Source of the DNA: Pseudomonas shahriarae
GTDB lineage: Bacteria > Pseudomonadota > Gammaproteobacteria > Pseudomonadales > Pseudomonadaceae
Assembly: GCF_014268455.2 (NCBI RefSeq)
Contig: NZ_CP077085.1
Span: forward strand, 4,133,001 to 4,197,000
Reading direction: 5' to 3'
Length of the DNA: 64,000 nucleotides
Positions 9,420-17,899 of the stretch are shown here, piece after piece. Position 1 is the first letter of the stretch; each line of letters starts with the position of its first letter. The position numbers and the translations under genes are program-made. The notes below the pieces were generated by a model. That model saw nothing but the letters and a program-made list of their open reading frames with translations, was not told the DNA's origin and ran no database searches.

Positions 9420-9686
9420 ATGAGGCGATCCCGCAAAGAGCCCTACACCTGCAAATCCTGGATGATCGCCCTACTGATTGCCCTGGGTTTTGTGACAATC
9501 GGATACGGCCTCAGGCTGTACATGGAAGGCAGCACCACCGCGCAGGATGCCGATACATGGCCCGACCTGGCGCTATTTCTCGGTGGTTATCTGTTCTGCT
9601 TCTGCCTCAAGCCCATTCAGTCTGCGATCCAGCGAAAACTCAACCGCCGTGCGTTTCGTCACGCTCGTCAGAAATCCCCCTCCTGA
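9420..9686 (+). CDS. Small membrane protein of unknown function
   Basis: An 88-residue protein with two predicted membrane helices (SWMIALLIALGFVTIGYGL and DLALFLGGYLFCFCLKPI) and a basic C-terminal tail (RKLNRRAFRHARQK). The ATG at 9420 follows GGAG by seven bases. I do not recognise a family. It sits between rsmE and another small gene, all on the plus strand, but with gaps that do not prove an operon. Confidence 0.6.
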   Translation: MRRSRKEPYTCKSWMIALLIALGFVTIGYGLRLYMEGSTTAQDADTWPDLALFLGGYLFCFCLKPIQSAIQRKLNRRAFRHARQKSPS

Positions 9687-9707
9687 CGCACCGATTGGAT
9701 CCTCTAC

Positions 9708-10028
9708 TTGAAATATGAGGAACTATCCGCCCCGGTAGCACCCATACCCTTACACTTCATAAAAAACGTTATCGATATGGACATAGAACATAACGCTAAA
9801 AACCTACAGTCCTTGATCGAACAACTTTCAATAGATAAGCCGAAATCTTCCAGCGAACTGCTGGGCAAGCCCGAGGAAATCCTCGCCGGCCTGCGCGAGC
9901 TTTACCTGTTGAAACTGATCACGGGTACTGTCATCCATGGACACATTAGGGATCCACTGGGCTACCAATGGATTGGCGCCGAGAACATCCTGCTGACCCG
10001 GCGCGGCGCGGCATTCAAGCCGGTGTAG
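9708..10028 (+). CDS. Hypothetical protein, start uncertain
   Basis: A 106-residue frame from a TTG at 9708, or 83 residues from the ATG at 9777. Neither has a convincing ribosome binding site. The C-terminal half (GKPEEILAGLRELYLLKLITG, then GYQWIGAENILLTRRGAAFKPV) has the look of a compact winged or mixed alpha/beta domain, but no family is recognised. The last 14 bp overlap the 3' end of the convergent HAD phosphatase gene. Confidence 0.5.
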   Translation: MKYEELSAPVAPIPLHFIKNVIDMDIEHNAKNLQSLIEQLSIDKPKSSSELLGKPEEILAGLRELYLLKLITGTVIHGHIRDPLGYQWIGAENILLTRRGAAFKPV

Positions 10029-10695
10029 AAGGCCGCAGACGCAACAGGCCGGCCACATCACACTGCACCCGCACGCCGTCATAACTGGCAATCGTCGGAT
10101 GTTCCGTTGCCATCGGCTCCCAATGCGTCGATGTCACCACTACGACGTCCGCGCCCGCCGCCTCCCCGGCACGGATCCCCACCGACGCGTCCTCAAACAC
10201 CAGGCACTCGCCTATTGGCACCCCCAAACGCTTGGCCCCCAGCAGGTAACCGGCCGGATCCGGCTTGCCATTGGTTACATCCTCAGCCGTTACCATGACG
10301 GCCGGCGGCACCAGCCCTGCCGCCTGCATACGGCGCAGCGCCAGCGCCTTGGGCGCGGACGTGACCACCGCCCAGCAATGCGTGGGCAAGCTCTGTAGAA
10401 ACGTCACGGCTCCGGGGATCGCCACCACGCCCGCCACGTCCTCGATTTCTGCCTCGGTAATACCCCGCGCCTCGGCCTGCGCATCTACCCCTGGCAAAGC
10501 CTGACGAGTGATGGTGTCGATGGCGCGCACGCCATGGATGGTGGTCAAGAACGCCTCGACGTCCAGGCCATGGCGCTGCGCCCAGGCGGCCCAGACCCGC
10601 TCTGCGGCGGCGATGGAGTTAAGGAGAGTGCCGTCCATATCAAACAGGAATGCACGGTACTGACGATCAAATACGGCCGATTCTTTGGCGGACAC
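10015..10695 (-). CDS. HAD-superfamily sugar-phosphatase-like hydrolase
   Basis: A 226-residue HAD subfamily IA protein. Motif I FLFDMDGTLLNS holds nucleophile Asp19 and acid/base Asp21. A C1-type helical cap follows. Motif II is VVTSAPKAL, motif III Lys is in NGKPDPAGYLLGAKRLG, and motif IV is VFEDASVGIRAGEAAGADVV. This arrangement is typical of small sugar-phosphate phosphatases (YfbT/HxpB, glycerol-3-phosphatase). The start is a GTG with GAGG ten bases upstream. The true substrate cannot be read from sequence. Confidence 0.85.
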   Translation of the reverse strand: MSAKESAVFDRQYRAFLFDMDGTLLNSIAAAERVWAAWAQRHGLDVEAFLTTIHGVRAIDTITRQALPGVDAQAEARGITEAEIEDVAGVVAIPGAVTFLQSLPTHCWAVVTSAPKALALRRMQAAGLVPPAVMVTAEDVTNGKPDPAGYLLGAKRLGVPIGECLVFEDASVGIRAGEAAGADVVVVTSTHWEPMATEHPTIASYDGVRVQCDVAGLLRLRPSTPA

Positions 10696-10793
10696 TGCAG
10701 GGTTTCCTCTTGCACTCGTCGCCCGTTGTCGGGCCCTGATGCAATCTACGGATCGGCCCCGAGCTTGTAAACGAACGATGACGCATCAGCGCA

Positions 10794-11432
10794 TCAGCAC
10801 ACCTGGCCGCCGCTCTCGGCAATATCACGCGGCGTATTCCAAGCCGCCAGGACCGCAATCCTCAGCCCTTCAACCGTTGTCGCCAACGCCATCGAAGGCT
10901 GAGGCTCAGCCGCCTGCCCTGGCAGATACGGAACATGGATAAACCCACTGCGCACACCCGATCCAACCAAGGCATGCTGCAAGCGGTAGAACACCTGATT
11001 ACATACAAAGGTGCCCGCCGTTTGCGAAACCGAGGCTGCGATTCCGGCCTCGCGCACCGCCCTGACCATGGCCTTGACCGGCAAGGTGCTGAAGTAGGCA
11101 GCAGGCCCCTCGGGGGTCACTGTCGTATCCACGGGCTGGGCACCGAGGTTGTCCGGGATCCGTGCATCAATCAGATTGATCGCAACCCGCTCGATGGAAA
11201 TATCACTGCGCCCAGGCCCCAGCCCCGTGGCAATCACCAGTTGTGGCTGATGCTCGGCCAGCAACTGGTTCAAACAGCTGCCGGCAGTGGCGAAGGCACA
11301 GGGCAATTGACGGGCGACGATGGTCACGCCTTCTTGCAATTGCACCCCATCCAGCAGGCGCACCGCCTCCCAGGACGGGTTGATCAGGTCTCGATCGAAT
11401 GGCTCGAACCCCAACAGCAACACAGTTTCCAT
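10794..11432 (-). CDS. pcp: Pyroglutamyl-peptidase I
   Basis: A 212-residue cysteine peptidase (C15) that removes N-terminal 5-oxoproline from peptides. The catalytic triad is visible: Glu81 (ISIERVAINLID), Cys144 (TAGTFVCNQVFYR) and His166 (GFIHVPYLPGQ). LGFEPFDRDLINPSWEA is the family N-terminus. Its start lies 7 bp after the stop of the DUF979 gene, so it is the last gene of a DUF969-DUF979-pcp operon. That points to linked uptake and processing of pyroglutamyl compounds. Confidence 0.93.
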   Translation of the reverse strand: METVLLLGFEPFDRDLINPSWEAVRLLDGVQLQEGVTIVARQLPCAFATAGSCLNQLLAEHQPQLVIATGLGPGRSDISIERVAINLIDARIPDNLGAQPVDTTVTPEGPAAYFSTLPVKAMVRAVREAGIAASVSQTAGTFVCNQVFYRLQHALVGSGVRSGFIHVPYLPGQAAEPQPSMALATTVEGLRIAVLAAWNTPRDIAESGGQVC

Positions 11433-11439
11433 CTCGACC

Positions 11440-12390
11440 TCACATCAACAGATAAAGCAGGACGATATTGACCAGCAACATCATCAATGCCGTGGGTATC
11501 TGCGCCTTGATCACCGCGTTTTTGTCCGGTAATTCCAGGAGCGCTGCAGGCACAATATTGAAGTTTGCCGCCATCGGGGTCATCAGCGTACCGCAGTAGC
11601 CGGAGAACATGCCGATGGCCGCCATCACCGCCGGGTTGCCGCCATAGATCCCCACCAACACCGGCACGCCCACACCACCGGTCATCACCGGGAAGGCGGC
11701 AAAACCGTTACCCATGATCACCGTAAACAGCGCCATGCCCAACACATAGACCATCACCGCGACCAGCTTGTAATCCAGGTTGATGTAGGTGGTGGTGACG
11801 TGAGCCACGGCCGTGCCAACGCCGGCTTCGTTGAACAACAAACCAAGCATTGCCAGCATCTGCGGCAGCACCATGGCCCAGCCCAGGGCTTCGGTCAGGC
11901 GTCGCGATTCACGCAGGGCCTGCACCGGGGTATCGCGAGTCAGCCAGCAGGCCAAGCCCAGGGCAATCAGGCAGCCGAGACCAAGGGACACGAACGTGGT
12001 GTTTTTCGGGTCCAGCAGCGGCACGCCGCCAATCTCGGTGTGCTTGAGCAGCACCGAGCCGATCACCGTGGTCAACGGAATGGCCAGGGCCGGAATAAAC
12101 AGTTTATGACCCAGCCGACCAGCACTGGCGCGGGACTCCTTGTCATGCAACTCGACATGGGTACCACGCCCTACCCCGCCGAGCCCGGCGATCAGCGCCA
12201 TCAGCACCACGCCAACACCCACCACCACCGACGGCAGGTGCTCACCCACCAGGAACGGAATGGCGAACAGTAACCAGAAAAACGCTGTTGACCAACGCTT
12301 GGGGTGGGTGCGGTCAGCCAGGATCATGCCTGCAGTAATCAGCAACAAAACGCCGGCAAGCCAGTACAAGTATTGAATGGAAATGATCAT
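11440..12390 (-). CDS. DUF979 family membrane protein (putative transporter subunit)
   Basis: A 316-residue protein with about nine hydrophobic helices, beginning MIISIQYLYWLAGVLLLITAG. It belongs to the DUF979 family, regularly found next to DUF969 and pyroglutamyl-peptidase genes. Its start overlaps the DUF969 stop (ATGA), so the two are likely made together as halves of one membrane complex. The stretch NGFAAFPVMTGGVGVPVLVG resembles re-entrant transporter loops. Transport of 5-oxoproline or related compounds is an inference from gene context. Confidence 0.82.
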   Translation of the reverse strand: MIISIQYLYWLAGVLLLITAGMILADRTHPKRWSTAFFWLLFAIPFLVGEHLPSVVVGVGVVLMALIAGLGGVGRGTHVELHDKESRASAGRLGHKLFIPALAIPLTTVIGSVLLKHTEIGGVPLLDPKNTTFVSLGLGCLIALGLACWLTRDTPVQALRESRRLTEALGWAMVLPQMLAMLGLLFNEAGVGTAVAHVTTTYINLDYKLVAVMVYVLGMALFTVIMGNGFAAFPVMTGGVGVPVLVGIYGGNPAVMAAIGMFSGYCGTLMTPMAANFNIVPAALLELPDKNAVIKAQIPTALMMLLVNIVLLYLLM

Positions 12391-13112
12391 TGCGCGGCCT
12401 CCGGCTGAGCGTTAACGGGCGCAGTGGCCGTCAGCTCACGCGTCAGCCTTCGGTCAAACCGGTGTAAACGGATGGCGTGCACAATGAACGCACAAATCGC
12501 CGTGGGGATGCCCCAGACCGCGATGTGCAGCGGCTCGACATCAATACCAGAGCCCAGCAGGAAGGTGTGCATCAGGGCAATCGCACCAAAGGCCACGAAG
12601 ATATCTTCACCAAAAAACAGCCCCACGTTGTCCGTGGCGGCACACATCGCCAGGACCTTGTGCCGCACCTTGTCCGGCAGCTTGCCGAAGCGCTTCTCGG
12701 CAGCCCCTTCCGCCATCGGCGCCAGCAACGGGCGCACCATTTGCGGGTGCCCGCCAAGACTGGTCAGGCCCATCGCCGCCGTGGACTCGCGAACAAACAG
12801 ATAAATGATCAACAGACGCCCGACGGTGGCCCGCTCGAAACGTGCAATCCAGTTCTGTGCGTGCAGACGCAAGCCATGGCGCTCCAGCAGGCCGATAACG
12901 GCCAGGGGCAGCAGCAGGATCAATTGCAAGGCGCGAGTCTGCAGGAAGCCATCGCCCATGGTGGCGAGGATTTTTTCCAGGGGGAAATGCGCGGCAAACC
13001 CGGTGGCAATCGCCGCCGCCGTCACCACCAGTAATGGATTGAAGCGCAACACAAAGCCGACCACGATGACGAGCACGCCAATCAGCGGCCAAAGGTTCAC
13101 AACAGTTTGCAT
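12387..13112 (-). CDS. DUF969 family membrane protein (putative transporter subunit)
   Basis: A 241-residue polytopic membrane protein, beginning MQTVVNLWPLIGVLVIVVGF. It is the conserved partner of DUF979 and first gene of the three-gene operon ending in pcp. The central region REST-AAMGLTSLGGHPQMVRPL is conserved-looking and polar, and may be the substrate path. No ATPase or binding protein is nearby, so a secondary transporter is more likely than an ABC system. Confidence 0.82.
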   Translation of the reverse strand: MQTVVNLWPLIGVLVIVVGFVLRFNPLLVVTAAAIATGFAAHFPLEKILATMGDGFLQTRALQLILLLPLAVIGLLERHGLRLHAQNWIARFERATVGRLLIIYLFVRESTAAMGLTSLGGHPQMVRPLLAPMAEGAAEKRFGKLPDKVRHKVLAMCAATDNVGLFFGEDIFVAFGAIALMHTFLLGSGIDVEPLHIAVWGIPTAICAFIVHAIRLHRFDRRLTRELTATAPVNAQPEAAQ

Positions 13113-13316
13113 GGCGTTGAGTCCTTGATTGCGTGCTACGACGCCTGCATCGCTGATAAGCGATAACGGGCAGCCCGACGCGGATTTTTATTATTGACCG
13201 AGTAGGTCGAGGGTCACTGGCGGGCATCTTTGCTGCTTGGGGCAGAGAGTGTCCAACAAGAAAAATTGTTGCTGCAAATCAATAAAGTTTGTGAGGGGAT
13301 GTAAGCCAACCAGGGT

Positions 13317-13350
13317 CACGTCAGGATTTGCGGGCTCAAATCCTGACGTG
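13317..13350. repeat. Perfect 14-bp inverted repeat
   Basis: cacgtcaggatttg and caaatcctgacgtg flank a 6-base loop. On the plus strand it is followed by 'ccttttgg', a short T-run. It lies in a stretch without a confident gene (13113-13639) and could be a terminator, an operator or a scar of an integrated element. There is no matching REP core. Confidence 0.7.
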
Positions 13351-13373
13351 GCCTTTTGGGTAAACCTGCTAGA

Positions 13374-13496
13374 TCAGGGCTGCCAAGCCTTGGAGTTGGC
13401 TGCGGCCTTGAATTGGGCGCTGTGTTTAGGGGTGGCCGGGGGCTCGAAGTCGCCGAAAATACAGTACGAGCAATAGAGGCTCCCGAAGGAAGACAC
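13374..13496 (-). CDS. Possible 40-residue ORF of unknown function
   Basis: A GTG-initiated frame in the otherwise empty 13351-13581 stretch. Its codons mostly end in G or C, and it contains a CSYC pair followed by a polar C-terminal segment ending KAWQP. No clear ribosome binding site is seen and the family is unknown. It could be a small protein or the remnant of a larger gene. Confidence 0.25.
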   Translation of the reverse strand: MSSFGSLYCSYCIFGDFEPPATPKHSAQFKAAANSKAWQP

Positions 13497-13585
13497 TCAA
13501 GGCGCGACGAAAAGAAAATCAGAGTACCTGGAGACGGGTACGGAACTGGCGTTTTGAGTGAGGCCTTTGCAAATCGCAACAAAAA

Positions 13586-13609
13586 AGGGCCCACCTTTCG
13601 GTGAGCCCT
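13586..13609 (-). terminator. Terminator of tRNA-Val(GAC)
   Basis: A GC-rich hairpin (agggctcacc / ggtgggccct on the minus strand, tetraloop gaaa) is followed on the minus strand by TTTTTT. It is a standard intrinsic terminator about 30 bp downstream of the tRNA. Confidence 0.85.
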
Positions 13610-13639
13610 TCTAGACCGCCCAGCAGAGCGGATTTTGTT

Positions 13640-13716
13640 TGGTAGGCGCGATTGGACTCGAACCAACGACCCCCACCATGTCAAGGTGGTGCTCTAACCA
13701 ACTGAGCTACGTGCCT
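13640..13716 (-). tRNA. tRNA-Val (anticodon GAC)
   Basis: A 77-base cloverleaf including an encoded CCA end. The anticodon loop is TTGACAT between CCACC/GGTGG stems, the T-arm GGTTCGAGTCC is intact, and the D-arm is AGCTCAGTTGGTTAGAGC. One A-C mismatch is present at the fifth pair of the acceptor stem. Confidence 0.95.
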
Positions 13717-13899
13717 GCTGTGAGGCGGCATTCTACGGAATTCCCGAGGGGTGTCAACACCTTTTTTGCAGCTAAGCCTATGAATATGCGAATTTTTTAT
13801 TTTTTATCAGCAGCGCTGCTTTTTCGAGTGGCTGGCAGGGCATTTTCAACTCAGGTAGGATCGGCGCACTCGTAAAAAATATAAAACAGAGGTTCCAGT

Positions 13900-15183
13900 A
13901 TGGCGAACACCCCCTATCCCCAGTCGTATTACGCCGCGTCCGCCAATGCGGCTCCTCCGCGGCCAGTGCTGCAAGGTGAGGTTGAAACCGATGTGTGCGT
14001 GATCGGTGCTGGCTATACCGGGTTGTCGAGCGCGCTGTTTCTGCTGGAGAACGGCTTTCGCGTAACGGTACTGGAAGCCGCCAAGGTGGGTTTCGGTGCG
14101 TCCGGGCGCAATGGTGGCCAGATCGTCAACAGTTATAGCCGCGATATCGACGTGATCGAACGCAGCGTCGGCCCCCAGCAGGCGCAACTGCTGGGGCAAA
14201 TGGCGTTCGAGGGCGGCAGGATCATCCGTGAGCGGGTTGCCAAGTACCAGATCCAGTGCGACTTGAAGGACGGCGGTGTATTCGCCGCGCTCAATAGCAA
14301 GCACATGGGTCATCTGGAGTCGCAGAAGCGCTTGTGGGAACGCTATGGCCATACCCAGCTGGAGCTGCTCGACGAGCGGCGCATCCGCGAGGTGGTGGCC
14401 TGCGAGAACTACGTGGGCGGCCTGCTGGACATGAGTGGCGGGCATATCCATCCGCTCAACCTGGCATTGGGTGAAGCGGCGGCAGTGGAGTCCCTGGGCG
14501 GCACCATCTACGAACAGTCCGCCGCCGTGCGTATCGAACGTGGCGCCAACCCTGTCGTCCACACGGCGCAAGGCAAGGTGAAGGCTAAATTCATCATCGT
14601 CGCCGGCAACGCCTACCTGGGCAACCTGGTGCCCGAGTTGGCGGCCAAGTCGATGCCTTGCGGCACCCAAGTGATTACCACGGCGCCACTGGGCGATGAA
14701 CTGGCCAACAGCCTGCTCCCCCAGGATTTCTGCGTCGAAGATTGCAACTACCTGCTCGACTACTACCGACTGACCAGCGACAAGCGCCTGATCTTCGGCG
14801 GTGGCGTGGTGTATGGCGCGCGGGATCCAGCGAACATCGAAGCGATCATCCGGCCGAAGATGCTCAAGGCTTTTCCGCAATTGAAGGATGTAAAAATCGA
14901 CTACGCCTGGACCGGCAACTTCCTACTGACCCTTTCGCGCCTGCCCCAGGTCGGTCGCATCGGCGACAACATCTACTACTCCCAAGGCTGTAGCGGCCAT
15001 GGCGTGACGTACACCCACCTGGCAGGCAAGGTACTGGCTGAAGCCCTCAGAGGCCAGGCAGAGCGTTTTGATGCGTTTGCCGACCTGCCGCACTATCCGT
15101 TCCCAGGCGGCCAACTGTTGCGCACGCCATTTGCGGCACTGGGCGCGTGGTACTACGGGCTGCGGGACAAGCTAGGTTTCTGA
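13900..15183 (+). CDS. puuB: FAD-dependent amine oxidase, gamma-glutamylputrescine oxidase-like
   Basis: A 427-residue DadA/PuuB-type flavoprotein. The N-terminal dinucleotide motif is VCVIGAGYTGLSSALFLLENG (about residues 31-51), followed by the ASGRNGGQI covalent/FAD-contact motif. Near the C-terminus are AWTGNFLLTLSRLPQVG and GCSGHGVTYTHLAGK. The family oxidatively deaminates gamma-glutamylputrescine in polyamine catabolism. No other puu gene is adjacent and it stands alone between tRNA genes, so the substrate is inferred from similarity. Confidence 0.82.
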   Translation: MANTPYPQSYYAASANAAPPRPVLQGEVETDVCVIGAGYTGLSSALFLLENGFRVTVLEAAKVGFGASGRNGGQIVNSYSRDIDVIERSVGPQQAQLLGQMAFEGGRIIRERVAKYQIQCDLKDGGVFAALNSKHMGHLESQKRLWERYGHTQLELLDERRIREVVACENYVGGLLDMSGGHIHPLNLALGEAAAVESLGGTIYEQSAAVRIERGANPVVHTAQGKVKAKFIIVAGNAYLGNLVPELAAKSMPCGTQVITTAPLGDELANSLLPQDFCVEDCNYLLDYYRLTSDKRLIFGGGVVYGARDPANIEAIIRPKMLKAFPQLKDVKIDYAWTGNFLLTLSRLPQVGRIGDNIYYSQGCSGHGVTYTHLAGKVLAEALRGQAERFDAFADLPHYPFPGGQLLRTPFAALGAWYYGLRDKLGF

Positions 15184-15191
15184 TCAACACC

Positions 15192-15221
15192 CTGTAGGAG
15201 CCGGCTTGCTGGCTCCTACAG
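15192..15221. repeat. REP-type hairpin / terminator after puuB-like gene
   Basis: An 11-bp perfect stem (ctgtaggagcc / ggctcctacag) with the loop ggcttgct. It shares the 'gtaggagccggcttgct' core of repetitive extragenic palindromes common in this genus, and probably also ends the preceding transcript. Confidence 0.75.
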
Positions 15222-15250
15222 GTCGAATCATCAAATCGCAGACACAAAAA

Positions 15251-15272
15251 ACCCCGGTCTTTCGACCAGGGT
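15251..15272 (-). terminator. Terminator of the tRNA-Asp/Val cluster
   Basis: On the minus strand a hairpin (accctggtc / gaccggggt, one mismatch, gaaa loop) is followed by a run of T, as expected for the end of the tRNA-Val-Asp-Asp transcript. Confidence 0.8.
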
Positions 15273-15347
15273 CTTTGCTATCGATCCAATCAAGCATAAC
15301 GCTTTTCTTGGCGCTCTCAGGGTGTTCAGTGGACCCTGGAACAGATA

Positions 15348-15424
15348 TGGCGCAGCGGACGGGACTCGAACCCGCGACCCCCGGCGTGACAGGCCGGTAT
15401 TCTAACCGACTGAACTACCGCTGC
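15348..15424 (-). tRNA. tRNA-Asp (anticodon GTC), copy 1
   Basis: 77 bases with encoded CCA. The anticodon loop is CTGTCAC, the T-loop GGGTTCGAGTCCC and the acceptor GCAGCGG/CCGCTGC. It is identical to the copy at 15530-15606. Confidence 0.96.
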
Positions 15425-15529
15425 GTATCGCTCAGACTGCTGAAGTGTCACCTTCAACCGCCTTCAAACATCTGACTGAGCAGCCTTGGCTGTTCAATCT
15501 CAAATCCGAAACATCGGACCTGGAAAATA

Positions 15530-15606
15530 TGGCGCAGCGGACGGGACTCGAACCCGCGACCCCCGGCGTGACAGGCCGGTATTCTAACCGACTGAACTAC
15601 CGCTGC
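15530..15606 (-). tRNA. tRNA-Asp (anticodon GTC), copy 2
   Basis: Identical to the other tRNA-Asp. Both share the downstream '(a)tatgg' junction, so the pair arose by tandem duplication and is probably transcribed with tRNA-Val(TAC). Confidence 0.96.
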
Positions 15607-15661
15607 GCGTCGGTGCAACCTTTAACGTTGCGTCTTGCCCGAAGGCAAAACTCTCAAGAAG

Positions 15662-15737
15662 TGGTGGGTGATGACGGGATCGAACCGCCGACCCTCTGCT
15701 TGTAAGGCAGATGCTCTCCCAGCTGAGCTAATCACCC
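15662..15737 (-). tRNA. tRNA-Val (anticodon TAC)
   Basis: 76 bases with encoded CCA. The anticodon loop is CTTACAA, the acceptor GGGTGAT/ATCACCC and the T-arm GGCGGTTCGATCCCGTC. It is the first gene of the minus-strand tRNA cluster. Confidence 0.96.
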
Positions 15738-15844
15738 TTTGCTTCGTTGAGGCCGCGAAATTTACGCAGATGGCGGACCTAAGTCAAGAGCCTGCTTGAA
15801 GTTTTTCTGAAAAAGACAAAATAACGTCAAGTGCAGGACCCGCC

Positions 15845-16624
15845 CTACTCGCTGTAAATCATCTTCTTGCTCATCCCACCGTCCACCACGAACTCTTGCC
15901 CAGTGACGAACCCGGCGCTGCGCGACAGCAGCCACGCCACCATGGCTGCCACGTCCTCAACCGTGCCTACCCGGCCCGCAGGATGCTGCGCATGATCGGC
16001 GTCACTCAACGGCTCTGCACGGCGCGCCGCGGGATCACGGGCGTCGATCCAGCCCGGGCTGACAGCGTTGACCCGCACCTCCGGCCCCAGGCTGATAGCC
16101 AGCGCGTGAGTCAGGGCCAACAGGCCGCCCTTGCTCGCCGCGTAAGCCTCGGTATCCGCTTCCGACTGCCGCGCCCGGGTCGAGGCGAGGTTTACGATCG
16201 AACCACCATGGGCACGCAGATAGGGCGCACAGTGCTTGGCCAGCAGCATCGGCCCACTGAGGTTCACCGCCAGCACCCGATTCCAGTAAGCCAGGTCCAG
16301 GCTATCCAATGTGATATTGCGCGGATCGGCCACAGCGGCATTACACACCAGGGCATCCAGGCGCCCGAACTGACCCAGCACTTCGGCCACCCCAAGGGCC
16401 ACCTGCTGCTCATCGGCCACGTCCATGGTGATAAACCAGGCGTTGTCACCCAGCACCCTGGACACCTTGGCGCCCCGCTCGCGGTCCAGGTCAGCCAACA
16501 CCACCTGCCAGCCTTCGCTGACCAGCCAGGCCGCGATCCCCAGGCCGATACCGCGTGCCGCACCCGTCACCAACGCGACCCGGCCATTACTGACGCCAGC
16601 CGCCTCCAGGGACCACTCGATCAC
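15845..16624 (-). CDS. Short-chain dehydrogenase/reductase
   Basis: A 259-residue classical SDR. Its cofactor motif is [12 protein letters not shown] (about residues 20-31). An Asp after the second strand (VLADLD) favours NAD(H). It also has NAAVAD (NAG-like motif), the catalytic Ser in [20 protein letters not shown] (YxxxK) and the C-terminal [15 protein letters not shown]. Its start overlaps the metZ stop by four bases. The substrate is unknown, but this SDR is commonly found behind metZ in pseudomonads. Confidence 0.88.
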   Translation of the reverse strand: MIEWSLEAAGVSNGRVALVTGAARGIGLGIAAWLVSEGWQVVLADLDRERGAKVSRVLGDNAWFITMDVADEQQVALGVAEVLGQFGRLDALVCNAAVADPRNITLDSLDLAYWNRVLAVNLSGPMLLAKHCAPYLRAHGGSIVNLASTRARQSEADTEAYAASKGGLLALTHALAISLGPEVRVNAVSPGWIDARDPAARRAEPLSDADHAQHPAGRVGTVEDVAAMVAWLLSRSAGFVTGQEFVVDGGMSKKMIYSE

Positions 16625-17832
16625 AAGGCAGCCAGCCCGCGAGCCAGGTCGGCCTGCAAGTCAGTCACATCTTCCAGGCCAACGGCAACACGGATCAGGC
16701 TGTCGCGGATACCCGCGGCTTCACGCTCCTGCGGTGCCAGGCGACCATGGGAAGTGGTGCTTGGATGGGTAATGGTGGTTTTGCTATCACCCAGGTTGGC
16801 GGTGATGGAGATCAGGCGTGTCGCGTCGATAAAGCGCCACGCGCCCTCTTTGCCGCCCTTGACCTCGAAACTGACCACGGCCCCGAAGCCACGCTGCTGA
16901 CGCTGAGCCAGCTCGTGTTGCGGGTGGCTCTTCAAGCCGGCGTAGTGGACTTTCTCGATGCCGTCCTGCTGCTCCAGCCACTCGGCCAGGGCCTGGGCAT
17001 TGGCGCAATGGGCCTTCATCCGCAGGCTGAGGGTTTCCAGGCCCTTGAGGAAAATCCACGCATTGAACGGGCTCAGGGTCGGGCCAGCGGTGCGCAAGAA
17101 GCCCACCACTTCCTTCATCTGCTCGCCGCGGCCGGCCACCACGCCGCCCATGCAACGACCCTGGCCGTCGATGAACTTGGTGGCCGAATGCACCACGATA
17201 TCTGCGCCGAGCTTCAGTGGCTGCTGCAGGGCCGGCGTGCAGAAGCAGTTATCCACTACCAGCATCGCGCCCTTGGCGTGGGCCACTTCGGCGAGAGCGG
17301 CGATGTCCACCAGCTCTGCCAGCGGGTTGGACGGCGACTCGACAAACAGCAATTTGGTATTGGCCTTGATGGCCGCATTCCAGCCAGAAAGGTCCGCCAG
17401 CGGCACGTAGTCGACTTCAATGCCAAAGCGCTTGAAGTACTTTTCGAACAAGCTGATGGTCGAACCAAACACACTGCGCGACACCAATACGTGATCACCG
17501 GCGCTGCACAGGCTCATCACCACGGCGAGGATCGCCGCCATGCCGGTAGCTGTGGCGACCGCCTGCTCTGCCCCTTCCAGCGCCGCGATGCGCTCTTCGA
17601 AGGCGCGCACCGTCGGGTTGGTATAGCGGGAGTAAACGTTACCCGGCACTTCGCCAGCAAAGCGCGCCGCCGCGTCCGCCGCGGTGCGGAACACGTAGCT
17701 GGAGGTGAAGAACATCGGGTCACCGTGTTCACCTTCCGGCGTGCGGTGCTGGCCGGCGCGCACAGCCAGGGTATCGAAAGCCACACCATCGAGGTCGCTG
17801 TCCAACCGACCGGCATCCCATTCCTGACTCAT
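16621..17832 (-). CDS. metZ: O-succinylhomoserine sulfhydrylase
   Basis: A 403-residue Cys/Met-metabolism PLP enzyme that makes homocysteine directly from O-succinylhomoserine and sulfide. The PLP lysine is in [12 protein letters not shown]. Upstream are [23 protein letters not shown] and the cofactor-stacking region. The N-terminal [26 protein letters not shown] is the MetZ form, distinct from MetB or MetC. A terminator separates it from purF, so it has its own promoter in the 41 bp between. Confidence 0.94.
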   Translation of the reverse strand: MSQEWDAGRLDSDLDGVAFDTLAVRAGQHRTPEGEHGDPMFFTSSYVFRTAADAAARFAGEVPGNVYSRYTNPTVRAFEERIAALEGAEQAVATATGMAAILAVVMSLCSAGDHVLVSRSVFGSTISLFEKYFKRFGIEVDYVPLADLSGWNAAIKANTKLLFVESPSNPLAELVDIAALAEVAHAKGAMLVVDNCFCTPALQQPLKLGADIVVHSATKFIDGQGRCMGGVVAGRGEQMKEVVGFLRTAGPTLSPFNAWIFLKGLETLSLRMKAHCANAQALAEWLEQQDGIEKVHYAGLKSHPQHELAQRQQRGFGAVVSFEVKGGKEGAWRFIDATRLISITANLGDSKTTITHPSTTSHGRLAPQEREAAGIRDSLIRVAVGLEDVTDLQADLARGLAAL

Positions 17833-17873
17833 GCTGCCACTCCTTCACTCAAATTCTTTATTTAACATACAAA

Positions 17874-17893
17874 ACCGGCCCCTCAGGGCCGGT
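17874..17893 (-). terminator. Terminator of purF
   Basis: An accggccc / gggccggt stem with a 4-base loop, followed on the minus strand by TTTTG. It lies directly after the purF stop and before metZ. Confidence 0.85.
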
Positions 17894-17899
17894 AGTTAC

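Noticed and set aside
13316..13684. A 122-codon minus-strand frame running from tRNA-Val into the region before it
   Set aside because: It begins within the tRNA gene, crosses its terminator and gives a Pro/Arg/Ser-rich translation. Frames that start in tRNA genes in this way are common mis-annotations.
15206..15705. Short plus-strand frames containing RTGLEPATPGVTGRYSNRLNYR
   Set aside because: These are translations of the complement of the two tRNA-Asp genes, not proteins.
16747..17865. Long plus-strand open frame opposite metZ
   Set aside because: It is fully antisense to metZ, gives a His/Gln/Arg-rich low-complexity translation and has no ribosome binding site. It is a GC-rich shadow frame.
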